Source of the DNA: an uncultured Clostridia bacterium
GTDB taxonomy: Bacteria; Bacillota; Clostridia; TANB77; CAG-508
Reading direction: 5' to 3'
DNA length: 15,720 nucleotides
Assembly: GCA_948560265.1 (NCBI GenBank)
Contig: CAOXTD010000018.1
Location: forward strand, 12,977 to 28,696
The notes under the pieces were generated by a model that was given only the letters and a program-made list of their open reading frames with translations, searched no databases and was not told the DNA's origin. The translations under genes and the position numbers were made by a program. Shown here piece after piece: positions 1 through 6,021 of this stretch. The first letter of the stretch is position 1. The number at the start of each line of letters is the position of its first letter.

Positions 1-84
1 ATTCGCCACAGGAATATTGAATCCTGCGCGTTCGAAGCCTAAGTCAAGCCCTCCACATCCACTAAATAAACTAATTACTTTCAC
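1..84 (-). CDS. DNA (cytosine-5-)methyltransferase, N-terminal fragment
   Basis: This partial gene runs off the left edge. The visible part begins at a GTG (84-82) and reads VKVISLFSGCGG, then LDLGFERAGFNIPVAN. That is motif I of the C5 cytosine methyltransferases (the F-x-G-x-G loop that binds S-adenosylmethionine), which lies at the very N-terminus in most family members. The catalytic PCQ motif would lie outside the window, so activity and target sequence cannot be judged. The start is uncertain: a TTG at 105-103 is also in frame, neither start has a strong ribosome binding site, and in-frame stops lie just upstream. It is probably part of a restriction-modification system or an orphan methyltransferase. 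No restriction gene is visible on this side. Confidence 0.85.
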   Translation of the reverse strand, partial: MKVISLFSGCGGLDLGFERAGFNIPVAN

Positions 85-401
85 TTTATTACCAACTTTC
101 TTCAATATTTTCGTATACCCAATCTATTCTCAATATTTCTGTCTATCCAACCATAAAAATCTCTAGGTTTTACAGGACTTTCCTAGCATTTTCGTGGTTT
201 GATTTTCAGTTCACAAACCCCTAGAAAAGCCTTGTTTTAAGCCTTTTTCACACTATCAATTATGTACTTTAGTCAACAGAACAACACACTCAACATGACT
301 AGAATGTATATTATGAAGAGTTAGAATTTATATGTTTGGTTATAACTGACTATGTCATAATATACATAATAGATATGTATAATGTTAATTATGAATATAT
401 C
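85..401. other. intergenic region with an imperfect hairpin
   Basis: No gene is supported in these 317 bases. They hold an imperfect inverted repeat (CTTTCCTAG 178-186 with CTAGAAAAG 221-229, enclosing GGTTTG 196-201 and CAAACC 214-219). Three CTAG tetramers occur within about 60 bases (163-166, 183-186, 221-224). A second inverted repeat, TATACATA (361-368) and TATGTATA (374-381), lies just downstream of the nitrilase stop and is a weak candidate for its 3' end, but no T-tract follows. A short open stretch in another minus frame (182-102) lies directly before the methyltransferase. Confidence 0.5.
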
Positions 402-1286
402 CTATTTAAAGTTTCTTCGTGAATCCTTTCTTATAAAAGGTTCTTTTATATGTTCCTCACTTATATAGCTATACAATAAAGGCTTTCTATAAGCATCACC
501 CAAATTTTCTCTATTTCTATAACTTCTTATTTCATCTAAATTAAATTTAATTATCTTAATATCTTCTTTTTCATCCATTATCAAAAGTTTACTTTCTAAT
601 TCATTCTTATTTTGATCTCTTACAATTGGACTAAATGCTGATGACTTCCCACCGTTGGTAGAATAATTAACTGTAACTATTCCCACCATATTTTCATATG
701 CCCTAACCTTTAATTGCTCTAAACGTATTTTTGACATAAAACACGCATTGGGAACTAATATAATTTCTGCACCTTTTAGCATCAAAATCCTTGCACTTTC
801 TGGAAAATCTCTATCAAAACATATCATTGTTCCAATATTCACTTTTCCTCTCTCATAATCTAATTCGCTAACATTAAACTCAGTACCAGGCTTTGTAAAC
901 TTTTCCATTTTAAAATCTACTGTATGAACTTTAGAATATTTTAGAATCTTATTTCCAAATCTATCAAATATAATAATAGAATTTTTTGGTAAGTCATCAG
1001 TTCTCTCAAGGAAAGTTATACCAATAGCCATATTAAGTTCTAATGCTAAATTTTTAAAAGATAAAAGATAACTCTCATTTTCAGCTATTGCCTTTGACAT
1101 CCATTTATTTATTTGATTTTCGTTAGTTGGCATTTCATAACCAATATTCCACATTTCTGGAAAAACAGCAATATCTGCGCCTAATTTTTTTGCTTTTTTA
1201 CATGCTTCTATTCCTTTAATCAAAGACTTATCAGAATCGTTAATTGTATCTAATTGTAAAATTGCAACTTTAAAATCATTATTCAT
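402..1286 (-). CDS. carbon-nitrogen hydrolase (nitrilase superfamily)
   Basis: This 294-residue cytoplasmic enzyme should hydrolyse a non-peptide C-N bond of an amide or carbamoyl substrate. The superfamily triad is all visible in the right spacing: Glu44 in FPEMW, Lys119 in KYSKVH and Cys156 in MICFDRDFPES. The length is typical for stand-alone nitrilase-fold amidases. The ATG at 1286 has a good ribosome binding site (GAGGTG, about 9 bases upstream). The substrate cannot be told from the sequence. The Cys-Phe-Asp nucleophile elbow and the size fit the group that includes N-carbamoylputrescine amidase and omega-amidase relatives, but this is only family resemblance. It appears to be transcribed alone: upstream lies the inverted-repeat element at 1326-1472, and no partner gene is close. 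Confidence 0.9.
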   Translation of the reverse strand: MNNDFKVAILQLDTINDSDKSLIKGIEACKKAKKLGADIAVFPEMWNIGYEMPTNENQINKWMSKAIAENESYLLSFKNLALELNMAIGITFLERTDDLPKNSIIIFDRFGNKILKYSKVHTVDFKMEKFTKPGTEFNVSELDYERGKVNIGTMICFDRDFPESARILMLKGAEIILVPNACFMSKIRLEQLKVRAYENMVGIVTVNYSTNGGKSSAFSPIVRDQNKNELESKLLIMDEKEDIKIIKFNLDEIRSYRNRENLGDAYRKPLLYSYISEEHIKEPFIRKDSRRNFK

Positions 1287-1325
1287 AATTTTTATTCACC
1301 TCATTATTTACATATTTTATTTACT

Positions 1326-1472
1326 TCAACTATTCAGGCACATACCAGTTAGGGTGGTATGATGAAACATATTCTCCACAGACAACCTCCACAATATTTT
1401 TTTCAAAAATTAGTAAAAATATCAATAATTCACTCGTTTTTTACCATTTTTTGATCCCTACTGAATAGTTGA
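1326..1472. mobile_element. putative MITE-like element with 12-base terminal inverted repeats
   Basis: A perfect 12-base inverted repeat, TCAACTATTCAG (1326-1337) and CTGAATAGTTGA (1461-1472), bounds 147 bases lying between rlmD and the nitrilase gene. Inside the left end is a perfect hairpin, CATACCA (1341-1347) with TGGTATG (1355-1361), loop of 7. A minus-strand open frame of 36 codons (1440-1330) ends at a TAG inside the left terminal repeat and reads ...EYVSSYHPNWYVPE, which could be the tail of a lost transposase. No target-site duplication is obvious. Alternatives are a long-range regulatory hairpin upstream of the nitrilase gene, or chance. Confidence 0.4.
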
Positions 1473-1494
1473 TTTTCCCTTTATTTATAAGGGT

Positions 1495-2877
1495 TTATCG
1501 CCTATTTAACACGCATACACATTCAACGTGGCTTGTAAACGGAAACATATCAACTGGTTGTATCCCTTTTATCTCATATTTTTCTTCTAGCTGCTTTAAA
1601 TCTCTTACCATAGTTGCAGGATTACAGCTAATGTACACTACCTTTTGTGGCTGTACCTTTAAAATATTTTGAATGGTTGTATTATCTAATCCCCTTCTTG
1701 GTGGATCCACTAAAATAACATTTGGTTGCACTTTTTTGCTATCTAATAACTCCGATAATGCTTGTTCTACATCTCCGCAAATAAATTCTATGTTTTCAAT
1801 ATGATTTTCTTTGGCATTTTCCTTGGCATCTTCTATTGCTTGTTCTATAATTTCAATTCCATAAACTTGCTTTGCAAACGTTGAGGCGTAAATTCCAATA
1901 GTTCCTATTCCGCAATACAAATCTAAAACAATATCCTCTTTTTGAATATTAGCTCCTTTGATTGCTTCATTGTATAATATTTCTGTTTGTATAGGATTTA
2001 CTTGGTAAAAGGACATTGGTGATATTTTAAAAGTATAATCTCCTAATTTATCATAAATATATCCCTCTCCATATAGTACAATGTTTTCATTTCCTAAAAT
2101 CACATTTGTATTTTTTGTATTAATGTTTTTTACAATTGTTTTTAGCTCATATTCCGGATATTCTTTTGCAAAATTTTGTAGCAAATAATCAGCTAATTCT
2201 CTTTCTTTTGGAATTTCCTTTTGATTAACTACACATACACACATTACCTCTTTTGTTTTCTTACCTATTTTAATCACTACATGTCTAAATATGCCTTGAC
2301 TTGTTTCTTCTTCATAAGCAGATATCTTGTTTTCTTGTAAAAATCTAACTACTAATTTTGCCATAGATTCTGAAACAGGATGCTGAATTTTGCATTCTTG
2401 CATTGGTATAATGTCATGTGTTCTATTGGCAAAAACACCTGTTGTAATATTGCCTTGTTTATCATATCCAATAGGATATTGTGCTTTATTTCTATAGTGA
2501 TATGGTTCTTTCATTCCAATTGTTGGTTTTACTTCTATTTTATTTTCTAAAGTTTTATCTACTAAATTTTGCACTATCTCTCTTTTTAAATTTAAGGTTG
2601 CTTCATAATTCATATGCCTTAAACTACAACCTCCACACTTTTGATAGGTAGAACATTCTGCTTCTACTCTATCTTTAGATGGTTTTATTATCTCTAATAC
2701 TTTTCCAAAAGCATGGGATTTCGTCGTTTTTAGAATTAAGATTTTACATTTTTCTTCCTTTATAACGCCAGGAATAAAAATTGTATATCCCTCTATTTTA
2801 GCAATTCCTTCTCCTTCATATCCCTGGTCTATGATATCTACCATATATGTTTCATTTTTTTTAACTGGTATTTCCAT
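1495..2877 (-). CDS. rlmD: 23S rRNA (uracil-5-)-methyltransferase, RlmD/RumA-TrmA family
   Basis: This 460-residue enzyme transfers a methyl group from S-adenosylmethionine to C5 of a uridine in RNA, most likely in 23S rRNA. Domains in order are an N-terminal TRAM RNA-binding domain (about 5-62), an iron-sulfur cluster site with Cys75, Cys81, Cys84 and Cys162, and a C-terminal Rossmann methyltransferase domain. The latter shows the SAM loop DLYCGIGTIG (319-328), DPPRRGLD (391-398), the catalytic Cys418 in YISCNPA and Glu452 in HVECV. All key residues are present. Firmicute members of this family can modify U747 and U1939 (RlmCD type); the sequence alone does not decide which. It starts 15 bases after the maf stop and is probably co-transcribed with it. 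A weak hairpin (1477-1493) lies after the stop, but no proper T-tract follows. Confidence 0.92.
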   Translation of the reverse strand: MEIPVKKNETYMVDIIDQGYEGEGIAKIEGYTIFIPGVIKEEKCKILILKTTKSHAFGKVLEIIKPSKDRVEAECSTYQKCGGCSLRHMNYEATLNLKREIVQNLVDKTLENKIEVKPTIGMKEPYHYRNKAQYPIGYDKQGNITTGVFANRTHDIIPMQECKIQHPVSESMAKLVVRFLQENKISAYEEETSQGIFRHVVIKIGKKTKEVMCVCVVNQKEIPKERELADYLLQNFAKEYPEYELKTIVKNINTKNTNVILGNENIVLYGEGYIYDKLGDYTFKISPMSFYQVNPIQTEILYNEAIKGANIQKEDIVLDLYCGIGTIGIYASTFAKQVYGIEIIEQAIEDAKENAKENHIENIEFICGDVEQALSELLDSKKVQPNVILVDPPRRGLDNTTIQNILKVQPQKVVYISCNPATMVRDLKQLEEKYEIKGIQPVDMFPFTSHVECVCVLNRR

Positions 2878-2892
2878 TTTTCATTCACTTTC

Positions 2893-3462
2893 TTATAAAT
2901 ATTGTTTCACAACTTGATATACTTTATGTATTGGTAAGCCTACTATTGTTGCATAGTTTCCTTCTATTTTTTCTATAAATTTTGCAAATTCCTCTTGTAC
3001 TGCATACGCTCCTGCTTTGTCCATTGCTTTACCTGAATTAATCCAATTTTGTATCTCTTTATTCTCCATTGGACTAATATACACTTTGCCAATATCATAA
3101 TCGCTATACTCTTTTTGGGTTCCATCTTTTTCTATCAGTATACTTATTCCTGTGATTACTTCATTCATATTATTTTGTAAATTGGCAAGCATTTGAAAAG
3201 CATCTTCCTTATCCTTTGGTTTTCCATAAATTGCTCCATCTTTTAGTACCATTGTATCTGCTCCAATTACAATTCTATCTCCTTGTGTTTGGTCAAAGAC
3301 TGTTTTCGCTTTTAAATATGCTATTCTTTTAGATTGTTCTTCAATAGTTAGTCCTTCTTGAAAACTTTCATCGCTATTGCTTACAATTACTTCAAAATCT
3401 TGTATGATAGATTTTAATAATTCTTTTCTTCTAGACGAACCAGATGCTAAAATAACTCTCAT
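2893..3462 (-). CDS. maf: Maf-family nucleotide pyrophosphatase (septum formation inhibitor)
   Basis: This 190-residue protein of the Maf/Ham1 fold hydrolyses non-canonical or damaged nucleoside triphosphates to monophosphates; family members have also been linked to septation. The Maf N-terminal signature is clear (MRVILASGSSRRKELL). GADTMV, YGKPKDKEDA and the C-terminal GNYATIVGLP segment are also conserved family blocks. The start chosen is the ATG at 3462, preceded by GGGAG. An in-frame ATG at 3558 would add 32 residues, but it lies upstream of the candidate promoter (3497-3525) and its codons run through the degenerate tRNA copy, so it is rejected. The gene leads a two-gene operon with rlmD. 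Confidence 0.93.
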   Translation of the reverse strand: MRVILASGSSRRKELLKSIIQDFEVIVSNSDESFQEGLTIEEQSKRIAYLKAKTVFDQTQGDRIVIGADTMVLKDGAIYGKPKDKEDAFQMLANLQNNMNEVITGISILIEKDGTQKEYSDYDIGKVYISPMENKEIQNWINSGKAMDKAGAYAVQEEFAKFIEKIEGNYATIVGLPIHKVYQVVKQYL

Positions 3463-3496
3463 TTTTTCTCTCCCTTTTTCAACTTTTTTCTCTTTA

Positions 3497-3525
3497 TTTA
3501 TACCATTACACGCTTGGAAAGTCAA
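3497..3525 (-). promoter_or_regulatory. sigma-A-type promoter of maf-rlmD
   Basis: The minus strand reads TTGACT (3525-3520), a 17-base spacer, then TATAAA (3502-3497). TGG just before the -10 box gives an extended -10. Transcription would start near 3490, giving a leader of about 28 bases to the maf ATG. The promoter starts only 12 bases from the degenerate tRNA copy. Confidence 0.75.
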
Positions 3526-3536
3526 ACTGCAAAAAT

Positions 3537-3588
3537 CGGCGCAGATGAGAGGGCTCAAATTTCTGCACCGTTAGTACTGGTTTCTAAG
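3537..3588 (-). pseudogene. degenerate 3' half of tRNA-Leu
   Basis: These 52 bases align without gaps to 4412-4463, the 3' half of the intact tRNA-Leu(UAG) gene, from the anticodon loop through variable arm, T-arm and acceptor strand to the CCA end. I count 41 identical positions and 11 differences. There is no 5' half, and the match stops at the anticodon loop. It cannot make a functional tRNA. The same orientation as the intact gene, 823 bases away, suggests an old att-type repeat from integration at the tRNA gene. A decayed tandem tRNA duplicate is the alternative. Confidence 0.8.
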
Positions 3589-3596
3589 TAATCTAT

Positions 3597-3629
3597 TACA
3601 AATTCAACTTCATATTCATTGAATTTGTA
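3597..3629. repeat. 11-base perfect inverted repeat
   Basis: TACAAATTCAA (3597-3607) and TTGAATTTGTA (3619-3629) form a perfect inverted repeat with an 11-base loop. It lies directly beside the tRNA remnant and upstream of a possible -10 box at 3648-3653, so it could be an operator for the small membrane-protein gene or an element-end structure. No T-tract follows on either strand. Confidence 0.6.
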
Positions 3630-3653
3630 TTTCTACGCAAATTATGTTATAAT
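3624..3653 (+). promoter_or_regulatory. possible promoter for the orphan membrane-protein gene
   Basis: A perfect -10 box TATAAT (3648-3653) has a weak -35 candidate TTTGTA (3624-3629) 18 bases upstream. The -35 candidate overlaps the right arm of the inverted repeat at 3597-3629. The distance to the gene leaves a leader of about 120 bases, which contains the attenuator-like structure. Confidence 0.4.
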
Positions 3654-3679
3654 ATATTTTAATAATATTTTTTATATTA

Positions 3680-3725
3680 ATTCCTTTATTCACTAATTAG
3701 TGGAGGAATCATTCTCCTACTTTTT
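3680..3725 (+). promoter_or_regulatory. attenuator-like leader (antiterminator/terminator pair)
   Basis: Two mutually exclusive RNA folds can be drawn. Fold A pairs ATTCCT (3680-3685) with AGGAAT (3704-3709), with CACT (3691-3694) and AGTG (3699-3702) stacked inside. Fold B pairs GTGGAG (3700-3705) with CTCCTAC (3714-3720, one bulged base) and is directly followed by five T (3721-3725), as in an intrinsic terminator. Fold A uses the bases needed for the left arm of fold B. It lies 55 bases before the ATG of the membrane-protein gene. No known riboswitch class was recognised. Confidence 0.4.
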
Positions 3726-3779
3726 AGTTTAGCATATATAACACGTAAACAACAATAAAAGAAATTGGAGGTCATTATT

Positions 3780-4124
3780 ATGGCAATATTAGCAGTATGT
3801 TCTATTTACTATGGTATCGGTTTAGCTTGTGAACTGTTGGGATTGGCTCAGCGTGAGGATGTATTTTTATGTCTTTTATTATTACTCTTTTCTATCTCAG
3901 CCGCTGATTGTATTTATGATTATGTTAAACTTCAACAGCGCTATAAACTTGCTATAGGAATTACCCTTATAATATCCCTCCTTATAGTAATAGCGGTTAT
4001 TGGGACAGTTTTCGAATTGATTATGCCTAATTTATTGGATGTAGAAGACATCTTTATAACCATTCTATTAATATCATTGGGAGGAACCTTTTTAGCATCC
4101 CCTTCTGAATCATACTTCATTTGA
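3780..4124 (+). CDS. small four-helix integral membrane protein, unknown function
   Basis: I do not recognise this 114-residue protein. It is mostly hydrophobic, with four probable membrane segments at about residues 1-23, 27-46, 58-81 and 90-107. The short linkers contain QRED and KLQQRYK, and the C-terminus is short and polar. There is no signal peptidase site, metal motif or enzymatic signature. The start is the ATG at 3780, which has a strong GGAGG (3767-3771) 8 bases upstream; an in-frame TTG at 3765 overlaps that site and is rejected. The gene is the only one on the plus strand over about 14 kb, is the only intact gene between the tRNA-Leu gene and its degenerate copy, and has its own leader and terminator. 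That context suggests an accessory, possibly transferred, gene. Candidates such as a stress or immunity membrane protein are guesses. Confidence 0.65.
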   Translation: MAILAVCSIYYGIGLACELLGLAQREDVFLCLLLLLFSISAADCIYDYVKLQQRYKLAIGITLIISLLIVIAVIGTVFELIMPNLLDVEDIFITILLISLGGTFLASPSESYFI

Positions 4125-4146
4125 GGTAATTCGTCATCATGGTACC

Positions 4147-4187
4147 AACCAAGTAAGTCAGGGAATCCCTGGCTTGCTTGGTTTTTT
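4147..4187 (+). terminator. intrinsic terminator of the orphan membrane-protein gene
   Basis: A 15-pair stem forms CCAAG-T-AAG-T-CAGGG (4149-4163), loop AAT, and CCCTG-G-CTT-G-CTTGG (4167-4181) with two T-G wobbles. Six T (4182-4187) follow. The tract is T-rich only on the plus strand, so it terminates the membrane-protein gene. Confidence 0.92.
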
Positions 4188-4269
4188 AATTACTCTTCTA
4201 TCCATTGCTTTTTTATTACCATAGTCTAAATCTTCATGAAACTAGTGCAGAGATATTAAATAATTTTCA

Positions 4270-4313
4270 GGAAAAAGAAAAAGTTGTTGCAACCCTTCAA
4301 GTTTAACAACAAC
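4270..4313 (-). terminator. possible terminator of the tRNA-Leu transcript
   Basis: On the minus strand GTTGTTG (4313-4307) can pair with CAACAAC (4289-4283) around a 17-base loop, followed by the T-rich run TTTTTCTTTTTCC (4282-4270). It lies about 100 bases beyond the tRNA 3' end. The short stem and long loop make it only a moderate candidate. Confidence 0.4.
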
Positions 4314-4330
4314 ACCTTTTCAATAACTGT

Positions 4331-4375
4331 TAGAAAATTTTATAAATTTTGTTAGAAAAAATATAAAATTTTCTA
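4331..4375. repeat. 14-base perfect inverted repeat, AT-rich
   Basis: TAGAAAATTTTATA (4331-4344) and TATAAAATTTTCTA (4362-4375) are exact reverse complements around a 17-base loop. The tetramer-rich block GTTAGAAAA also occurs twice in direct orientation (4329-4337 and 4351-4359). It lies between the tRNA gene and the island gene. It may be a processing or end structure; no function can be assigned. Confidence 0.6.
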
Positions 4376-4390
4376 CCTATTTAATTTCTC

Positions 4391-4411
4391 ATAAAGGCTT
4401 GAAACCTTTAT
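4391..4411. repeat. short hairpin abutting the tRNA 3' end
   Basis: ATAAAGG (4391-4397) and CCTTTAT (4405-4411) form a perfect 7-base inverted repeat that ends at the base next to the encoded CCA of tRNA-Leu. In the precursor RNA it could mark the 3' end for processing. No T-tract follows, so it is not a good terminator. Confidence 0.5.
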
Positions 4412-4495
4412 TGGTGCGGATGAGAGGACTCGAACCTCCACACCGTTGGTACTGGTTCCTAAGACCAGCGCGTCTGCCAGTTCCGCCACATCCGC
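4412..4495 (-). tRNA. tRNA-Leu, anticodon UAG
   Basis: The minus strand folds as a class II tRNA of 84 bases including an encoded CCA. The acceptor stem is GCGGATG paired with CATCCGC, followed by discriminator A and CCA. The D-arm begins TGGCGGAACTGGCAGACGCG. The anticodon stem CTGGT/ACCAG encloses the loop CTTAGGA, so the anticodon is UAG and reads CUN leucine codons. A long variable arm contains TACC...GGTG, and the T-arm is GGAGG-TTCGAGT-CCTCT. Class II shape, anticodon and G-rich D-loop all fit leucine. It has its own promoter upstream. A degenerate copy of the 3' half lies downstream at 3537-3588. Confidence 0.97.
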
Positions 4496-4528
4496 ATATA
4501 TATTGTTTCTATATTCTGCAACAGATAT

Positions 4529-4558
4529 ATATTAACATACTTTTTATTTCTTTGTCAA
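4529..4558 (-). promoter_or_regulatory. promoter of tRNA-Leu
   Basis: On the minus strand a consensus -35 box TTGACA (4558-4553) is followed after 18 bases by TAATAT (4534-4529). It lies between the pgi terminator and the tRNA gene and would start transcription about 25-30 bases before the mature tRNA. Confidence 0.65.
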
Positions 4559-4570
4559 TAGTAATCTATT

Positions 4571-4623
4571 AAAAAATCAACCAAAAAAGGTAGGAAATAC
4601 ATTTCCCACTTTTTTGATTTTTT
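4571..4623 (-). terminator. intrinsic terminator of pgi
   Basis: On the minus strand GTGGGAAAT (4609-4601) pairs with ATTTCCTAC (4598-4590), with one G-T wobble. It is flanked by A-rich and T-rich runs, so a long stem with a T-tract forms right after the pgi stop codon. The flanking runs (4571-4580 and 4614-4623) are themselves complementary, so the structure may work in both directions. Confidence 0.85.
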
Positions 4624-4628
4624 AAGAA

Positions 4629-5945
4629 TTATTCTTCTTCGTATCCTGGCTTACCCAATAACCTAAACATATTTGTTTTATACTTTTCAACCCCTGGTTG
4701 GTCAAAAGGATTTATTCCTAAAATTTTGCCAGACATAGCACACGCTAGTTCAAAGAAATAAATCAAATGTCCTAATGTAAACTCATTTAATTTATCCATA
4801 GTAATCATTATGTTTGGAACTCCACCTTCTACATGTGCACTAATAGTTCCTTCCATTGCTTTTTTGTTAACATAGTCTAAATCTTTATCTACTAAATAAT
4901 TTAATTCGTCTAAGTTGTCTTCATCTTGGTGAATATTTAAATTAGAGTTAGAATCTTTAATGTTAATAACTGTTTCAAATAGATTTCGTGTTCCTTCTTG
5001 AATGAACTGACCTAAAGAGTGCAAATCTGTTGTAAATTCTGCTCCTGTTGGATAAATGCCTTTTCCCTCTTTTCCTTCACTTTCTCCATAAAGCTGTTTC
5101 CACCATTCAATCATATAGTGTAGTTTTGGCTCATAACTTACCAGTATTTCTATATCTTTTTTATTTTTATGTAAGATATTTCTAGCAACTGCATATTTAT
5201 AACAATCATTATATTTTAAGTTTTTATCTAAATACTTTTCTTGTGCAAATCTTGCACCTTCTAATAATTTATCTATGTTAATTCCAGCAGTTGCAATTGG
5301 TAATAATCCTACTGCAGTTAAAACAGAATATCTTCCCCCTACATTATCCGGAATAACAAATGTAGTATAATTTTCTTCGTCTGCAATCTGTTTTAAAGCA
5401 CCTTTCTTTTGATCAGTAGTAATATAAATTCTTTTTTGTGCTTCTTCCAAGCCATATTTATTTTCTAATAATTCTCTAAAAATACGAAAAGCAATAGCAG
5501 GCTCTGTAGTAGTACCTGATTTAGAAATTACATTAATAGATAAGTCTCTATTTCCTATTAAATCTATTAAATCATTAATATAATTTGGATTCAAATTGTT
5601 TCCTACATACAAAATTTGAGGACTTTTTCTTTGTTCTTGTGGTAAATAGTTATAAAAAGTATGTGTTAATCCTTCAATGACTGCTCTAGCTCCTAGGTAA
5701 GAGCCTCCTATACCAATTACTACTAAAACTTCTGAATTGCTTCTTATTTTTTTTGCAGCCTTTTTTATTTCTTCTACTTCTATTTTGTCATATTTCGTTG
5801 GTAATTCTAGCCAGCCTAAAAATTCACTTTTATAATCCGCTTTTTGATGTAGCTCTTCATGAATCAAAGCTACTTGATCTGCATATTTCATTACATCTTT
5901 TTCTGAAAGTGTACTATTTTCCAAATTTAATTTTACATTTTGCAT
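4629..5945 (-). CDS. pgi: glucose-6-phosphate isomerase
   Basis: This 438-residue cytoplasmic enzyme interconverts glucose 6-phosphate and fructose 6-phosphate in glycolysis and gluconeogenesis. Both family signatures are present: DNVGGRYSVL (200-209) and GINPFDQPGVEKYK (410-423). The sugar-phosphate (SIS) loop is SKSGTT (141-146). Likely catalytic residues are Glu288 in GESEG, His309 in DLHSLG and Lys423. The length matches the short bacterial form of Bacillus and Clostridia. The ATG at 5945 has a strong AGAGGAGG about 9 bases upstream. A possible -10 box TATAAA (5984-5979) lies upstream with only weak -35 matches, so it may have its own promoter. It is separated from spoIIP by the 41-base palindrome and followed by a clear terminator. 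Confidence 0.97.
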   Translation of the reverse strand: MQNVKLNLENSTLSEKDVMKYADQVALIHEELHQKADYKSEFLGWLELPTKYDKIEVEEIKKAAKKIRSNSEVLVVIGIGGSYLGARAVIEGLTHTFYNYLPQEQRKSPQILYVGNNLNPNYINDLIDLIGNRDLSINVISKSGTTTEPAIAFRIFRELLENKYGLEEAQKRIYITTDQKKGALKQIADEENYTTFVIPDNVGGRYSVLTAVGLLPIATAGINIDKLLEGARFAQEKYLDKNLKYNDCYKYAVARNILHKNKKDIEILVSYEPKLHYMIEWWKQLYGESEGKEGKGIYPTGAEFTTDLHSLGQFIQEGTRNLFETVINIKDSNSNLNIHQDEDNLDELNYLVDKDLDYVNKKAMEGTISAHVEGGVPNIMITMDKLNEFTLGHLIYFFELACAMSGKILGINPFDQPGVEKYKTNMFRLLGKPGYEEE

Positions 5946-6021
5946 TTATTTTTCCTCCTCTTTTGTTTATATTACCATTTTATACTAAATATGTTATTTA
6001 TTCAATTGTTTTTTCAAATTT

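Noticed and set aside
1477..1493. Terminator after rlmD
   Set aside because: CCCTT/AAGGG is a weak 5-base stem and no T-tract follows on the minus strand.
3463..3558. Upstream ATG extending Maf by 32 residues
   Set aside because: It lies upstream of a near-consensus promoter, reads through the tRNA remnant, and the normal Maf N-terminus begins at 3462 with a ribosome binding site.
4191..4306. Short plus-strand frame ending HETSAEILNNFQEKEKVVATLQV-like residues after the island terminator
   Set aside because: It is under 40 codons, has no ATG start or ribosome binding site and overlaps the candidate tRNA terminator. It could be a gene remnant but is not supported.
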